From Steroidobacteraceae bacterium (GTDB taxonomy: Bacteria; Pseudomonadota; Gammaproteobacteria; Steroidobacterales; Steroidobacteraceae): a DNA stretch of 8,332 bases. The translations under genes were made by a program, and so were the position numbers. How positions within the stretch are numbered: the first letter of the stretch is position 1; each line of letters starts with the position of its first letter. The stretch spans positions 1 through 8,332 of the forward strand of contig JABEVI010000032.1 of assembly GCA_013044085.1 (NCBI GenBank), given 5' to 3'. Shown here one piece after another: positions 6,889-8,332 of this stretch. The notes under the pieces were generated by a model that saw nothing but the letters and a program-made list of their open reading frames with translations, was not told where the DNA came from and ran no database searches.

Positions 6889-6914
6889 GCAGCGCCGGCA
6901 AGCCTTGTATGCTT

Positions 6915-6918
6915 GAGG
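6915..6918 (+). promoter_or_regulatory. Ribosome binding site for envC
   Basis: GAGG lies seven bases before the ATG at 6926, a normal Shine-Dalgarno position. It supports that start. Confidence 0.55.
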
Positions 6919-6925
6919 TCCCGTC

Positions 6926-8101
6926 ATGAACCGCATACTTAGGCAATCCTGGAAGGCCGCCGCTCTCGCGATCGGACTCGCCTCGTTCTGCACGCCCGGC
7001 CGGGCGGCCTTGCCGCCCGCCGCGCGGCATGCCCGGCAGCAGCTCGCCGCGGTACGAGCCCAAATCCAAGCGATTGCCCGGCGGCGCAGTGTGGCGCTCG
7101 CAAAGCGTGACATGCTCGGCGCCGAACTGCGCCGCGATGATCTGCGAATTGCGGCGGCACGGCGCAGCCTGGGCGCGTTGCGCGCGGCAGCCCTTGCCGC
7201 CTCCCACCGGCTCGATGCCCTGCGGCTCGCGCGGGCGCGAAACCAGCGGTCGCTCGACGCCGGACGCACCGAACTCGCCGGCCAGATCGTCGCCGCGTAC
7301 ATGATCGGGCGCGGCGAACAGCTCAAGCTGCTGCTCAGTCAGACCGACATCGCCCGGGCGGGTCGCATGCTCGCGTACTACGGCTATTTCGCACGCGCCC
7401 GCACCGCGCAGATCACGGCGATCCGCGACCGCATGCGGCGGCTCGCCGCACTGTCGCAGGATGCCGGGCAGGAGGCGCTGCACCTGCGGAATTTGCGGGA
7501 CGATGCCGGCAAAGAGCTGCTGGCGCTCGATGCGGCGCGCCGGCGCCGGGCGGCGGCGCTTCTCGCCACCGGCCGGCAGCTGAAGACCAGCGAGCAGAAT
7601 CTGGCCGCGTTGCGGCGACAAGCGCAATCGGTCGAATCCCTGATCCAGGATCTGTCTCGCGTCATGCGGGCCTTGCCGGTCGGGCCGCGGCGCAATTTCG
7701 CCGTCATGCGCGGACGCCTGCCCTGGCCGGTCAAGGGCCGCCTCGTGGCGCACTTTCACGACGTACGCATGCAGACCGCACAGGGAAGTCTGCGCTGGAA
7801 CGGCGTGCTGATCGCGACGCCGCCGGGTGCGCGCGTGCGCGCGACCTATTACGGCCGGGTTGCCTACGCCGATTGGCTGCGCGGCCTTGGCATGCTGATG
7901 ATCATCTCCCACGGTAATGGCTACTTGAGCTTGTACGCGCATGCCGAGGTTCTCTACAAAGCGCTCGGCGACCGGGTCGTGCCTGGCGAGGTCATCGCGG
8001 CGATGAGCAATGCGCCTGGACCGCCGCCACAGCTGTACTTCGAGATCCGTGAAGGGCGCAAACCGCTCGATCCGCAGTTCTGGCTCAAGGGGCTGCCGTG
8101 A
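6926..8101 (+). CDS. envC: EnvC-like murein hydrolase activator (degenerate LytM/M23 domain)
   Basis: EnvC acts in the periplasm. In E. coli it is recruited by FtsEX to the septum and activates amidases AmiA and AmiB to split daughter-cell peptidoglycan. This protein has 391 residues; E. coli EnvC has 419. A signal peptide spans 1-27 with a likely cut after GRA. Two Ala/Arg/Leu-rich coiled-coil stretches follow (about 32-125 and 165-245), separated by the segment AAYMIGRGEQLKLLLSQTD (123-141) typical of the EnvC/NlpD-like family. The C-terminal LytM domain covers about 264-388 (LPWPVKGRLVAHF to LDPQFWL). The metal ligands of active M23 peptidases are largely lost: the first H/D motif reads RWNGVLIA and the final HxH reads QLYFEIR. 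One His remains in LYAHAE (339). It should therefore be an activator, not an enzyme. It diverges from yibN, and the ctpA-like gene follows on the same strand, a neighbour also seen in Pseudomonas. Confidence 0.92.
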   Translation: MNRILRQSWKAAALAIGLASFCTPGRAALPPAARHARQQLAAVRAQIQAIARRRSVALAKRDMLGAELRRDDLRIAAARRSLGALRAAALAASHRLDALRLARARNQRSLDAGRTELAGQIVAAYMIGRGEQLKLLLSQTDIARAGRMLAYYGYFARARTAQITAIRDRMRRLAALSQDAGQEALHLRNLRDDAGKELLALDAARRRRAAALLATGRQLKTSEQNLAALRRQAQSVESLIQDLSRVMRALPVGPRRNFAVMRGRLPWPVKGRLVAHFHDVRMQTAQGSLRWNGVLIATPPGARVRATYYGRVAYADWLRGLGMLMIISHGNGYLSLYAHAEVLYKALGDRVVPGEVIAAMSNAPGPPPQLYFEIREGRKPLDPQFWLKGLP

Positions 8102-8152
8102 CCCGCCGCATCCCCCCCGGAAGCCGGCTGGCGACCAAGGCACCACGCAGCG

Positions 8153-8158
8153 TATGCT
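8153..8158 (+). promoter_or_regulatory. Possible -10 box before the ctpA-like gene
   Basis: TATGCT is followed by an ATG at 8169, ten bases after the hexamer. No convincing -35 was found: the best, TGGCGA at 8129, matches 3/6 with an 18-base spacer. If this is a promoter, the in-frame ATG at 8154 lies inside it and could not be the start on that transcript. Confidence 0.25.
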
Positions 8159-8168
8159 TCGCTTCCCG

Positions 8169-8332
8169 ATGCCCTCTAAAGCCCGCAACCTTCTATTTGT
8201 CGCGCTCGGCGTGATCATCGGCCTCGTTCTCGGCACCGCGCGCGGTGTTCTTGCCGACAAGCCGGCACCGCTCGGTGCGGATCTGCCGTGGCGGGATGCC
8301 CGCATGCTCGCCGACGTGCTCGAACGGGTGAA
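8169..8332 (+). CDS. ctpA: Probable carboxyl-terminal protease (S41, CtpA-like), N-terminus only
   Basis: The gene runs off the right edge; 54 full codons from the ATG at 8169 are visible. An in-frame ATG at 8154 would add MLRFP, and neither start has a clear ribosome site. The protein begins MPSKARNLLFVALGVIIGLV, with basic residues and a hydrophobic helix (about 8-22), then GTARGVLADKP, where cleavage after an Ala is plausible, so it is exported or anchored. The segment LPWRDARMLADVLERVK resembles the stretch before the PDZ domain in CtpA-type proteases, which typically reads LP...LR.FAEVF..IK. These enzymes cut exported proteins near their C-terminus with a Ser-Lys dyad, and in Pseudomonas CtpA removes cell-wall hydrolases. 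The catalytic part lies outside the window, so the call rests on this short match and on its place after envC. Confidence 0.72.
   Translation, partial: MPSKARNLLFVALGVIIGLVLGTARGVLADKPAPLGADLPWRDARMLADVLERV

Noticed and set aside
6806..8305. A 499-codon open frame on the minus strand opposite envC
   Set aside because: It is antisense to a well-recognised gene, is rich in Arg/Gly/Pro with no family resemblance, and results from the scarcity of stops in GC-rich DNA.
1..8332. Mobile element, defence system, CRISPR array or tRNA gene
   Set aside because: No transposase or integrase motif, repeat-spacer pattern, flanking direct repeats or tRNA fold was seen; nearly all bases are in core genes.

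Overview
The window is an ordinary, gene-dense core segment of a GC-rich bacterial chromosome, most likely a gammaproteobacterium. The evidence is an adenylylation-type glutamine synthetase followed by ntrB-ntrC, plus the clusters rhodanese-grxC-secB-gpsA and envC-ctpA, all of which are syntenic in that class. Codon third positions are strongly G/C throughout and no gene stands out in composition. No transposase, integrase, phage gene, CRISPR array, tRNA or rRNA was seen. The genus cannot be told from this sequence alone.

Left part, all on the plus strand (1-4591). The 3' two thirds of glnA comes first, then a 96-base gap with two overlapping perfect hairpins and a possible promoter. Next come a small exported DUF4124-type protein, the nitrogen sensor kinase ntrB, its response regulator ntrC (4-base overlap with ntrB) and the tRNA methyltransferase trmL, which appears to start at TTG. 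GlnA makes glutamine. NtrB and NtrC sense nitrogen status and activate sigma-54 promoters, classically including that of glnA.

Middle part, minus strand, read right to left from 6848 to 4623: a membrane-anchored rhodanese (yibN-like), glutaredoxin grxC, export chaperone secB and glycerol-3-phosphate dehydrogenase gpsA. The first three overlap by 4 and 1 bases, and gpsA follows after 32 bases, so this looks like one operon. It converges on trmL with a 31-base gap.

Right part, plus strand (6926-8332): envC, an amidase activator for cell division, then the first ~55 codons of a gene whose N-terminus resembles a CtpA-type S41 carboxyl-terminal protease. envC diverges from yibN across a 77-base gap that must hold both promoters.

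I found no new biological system. The points worth a second look are small: the nested hairpins after glnA; a TATGCT hexamer shortly before three plus-strand starts, suggesting very short or absent 5' leaders; the TTG start of trmL; the ambiguous start of the ctpA-like gene; and a gene order that mixes the Pseudomonas and Escherichia arrangements and lacks gpmI between yibN and envC.
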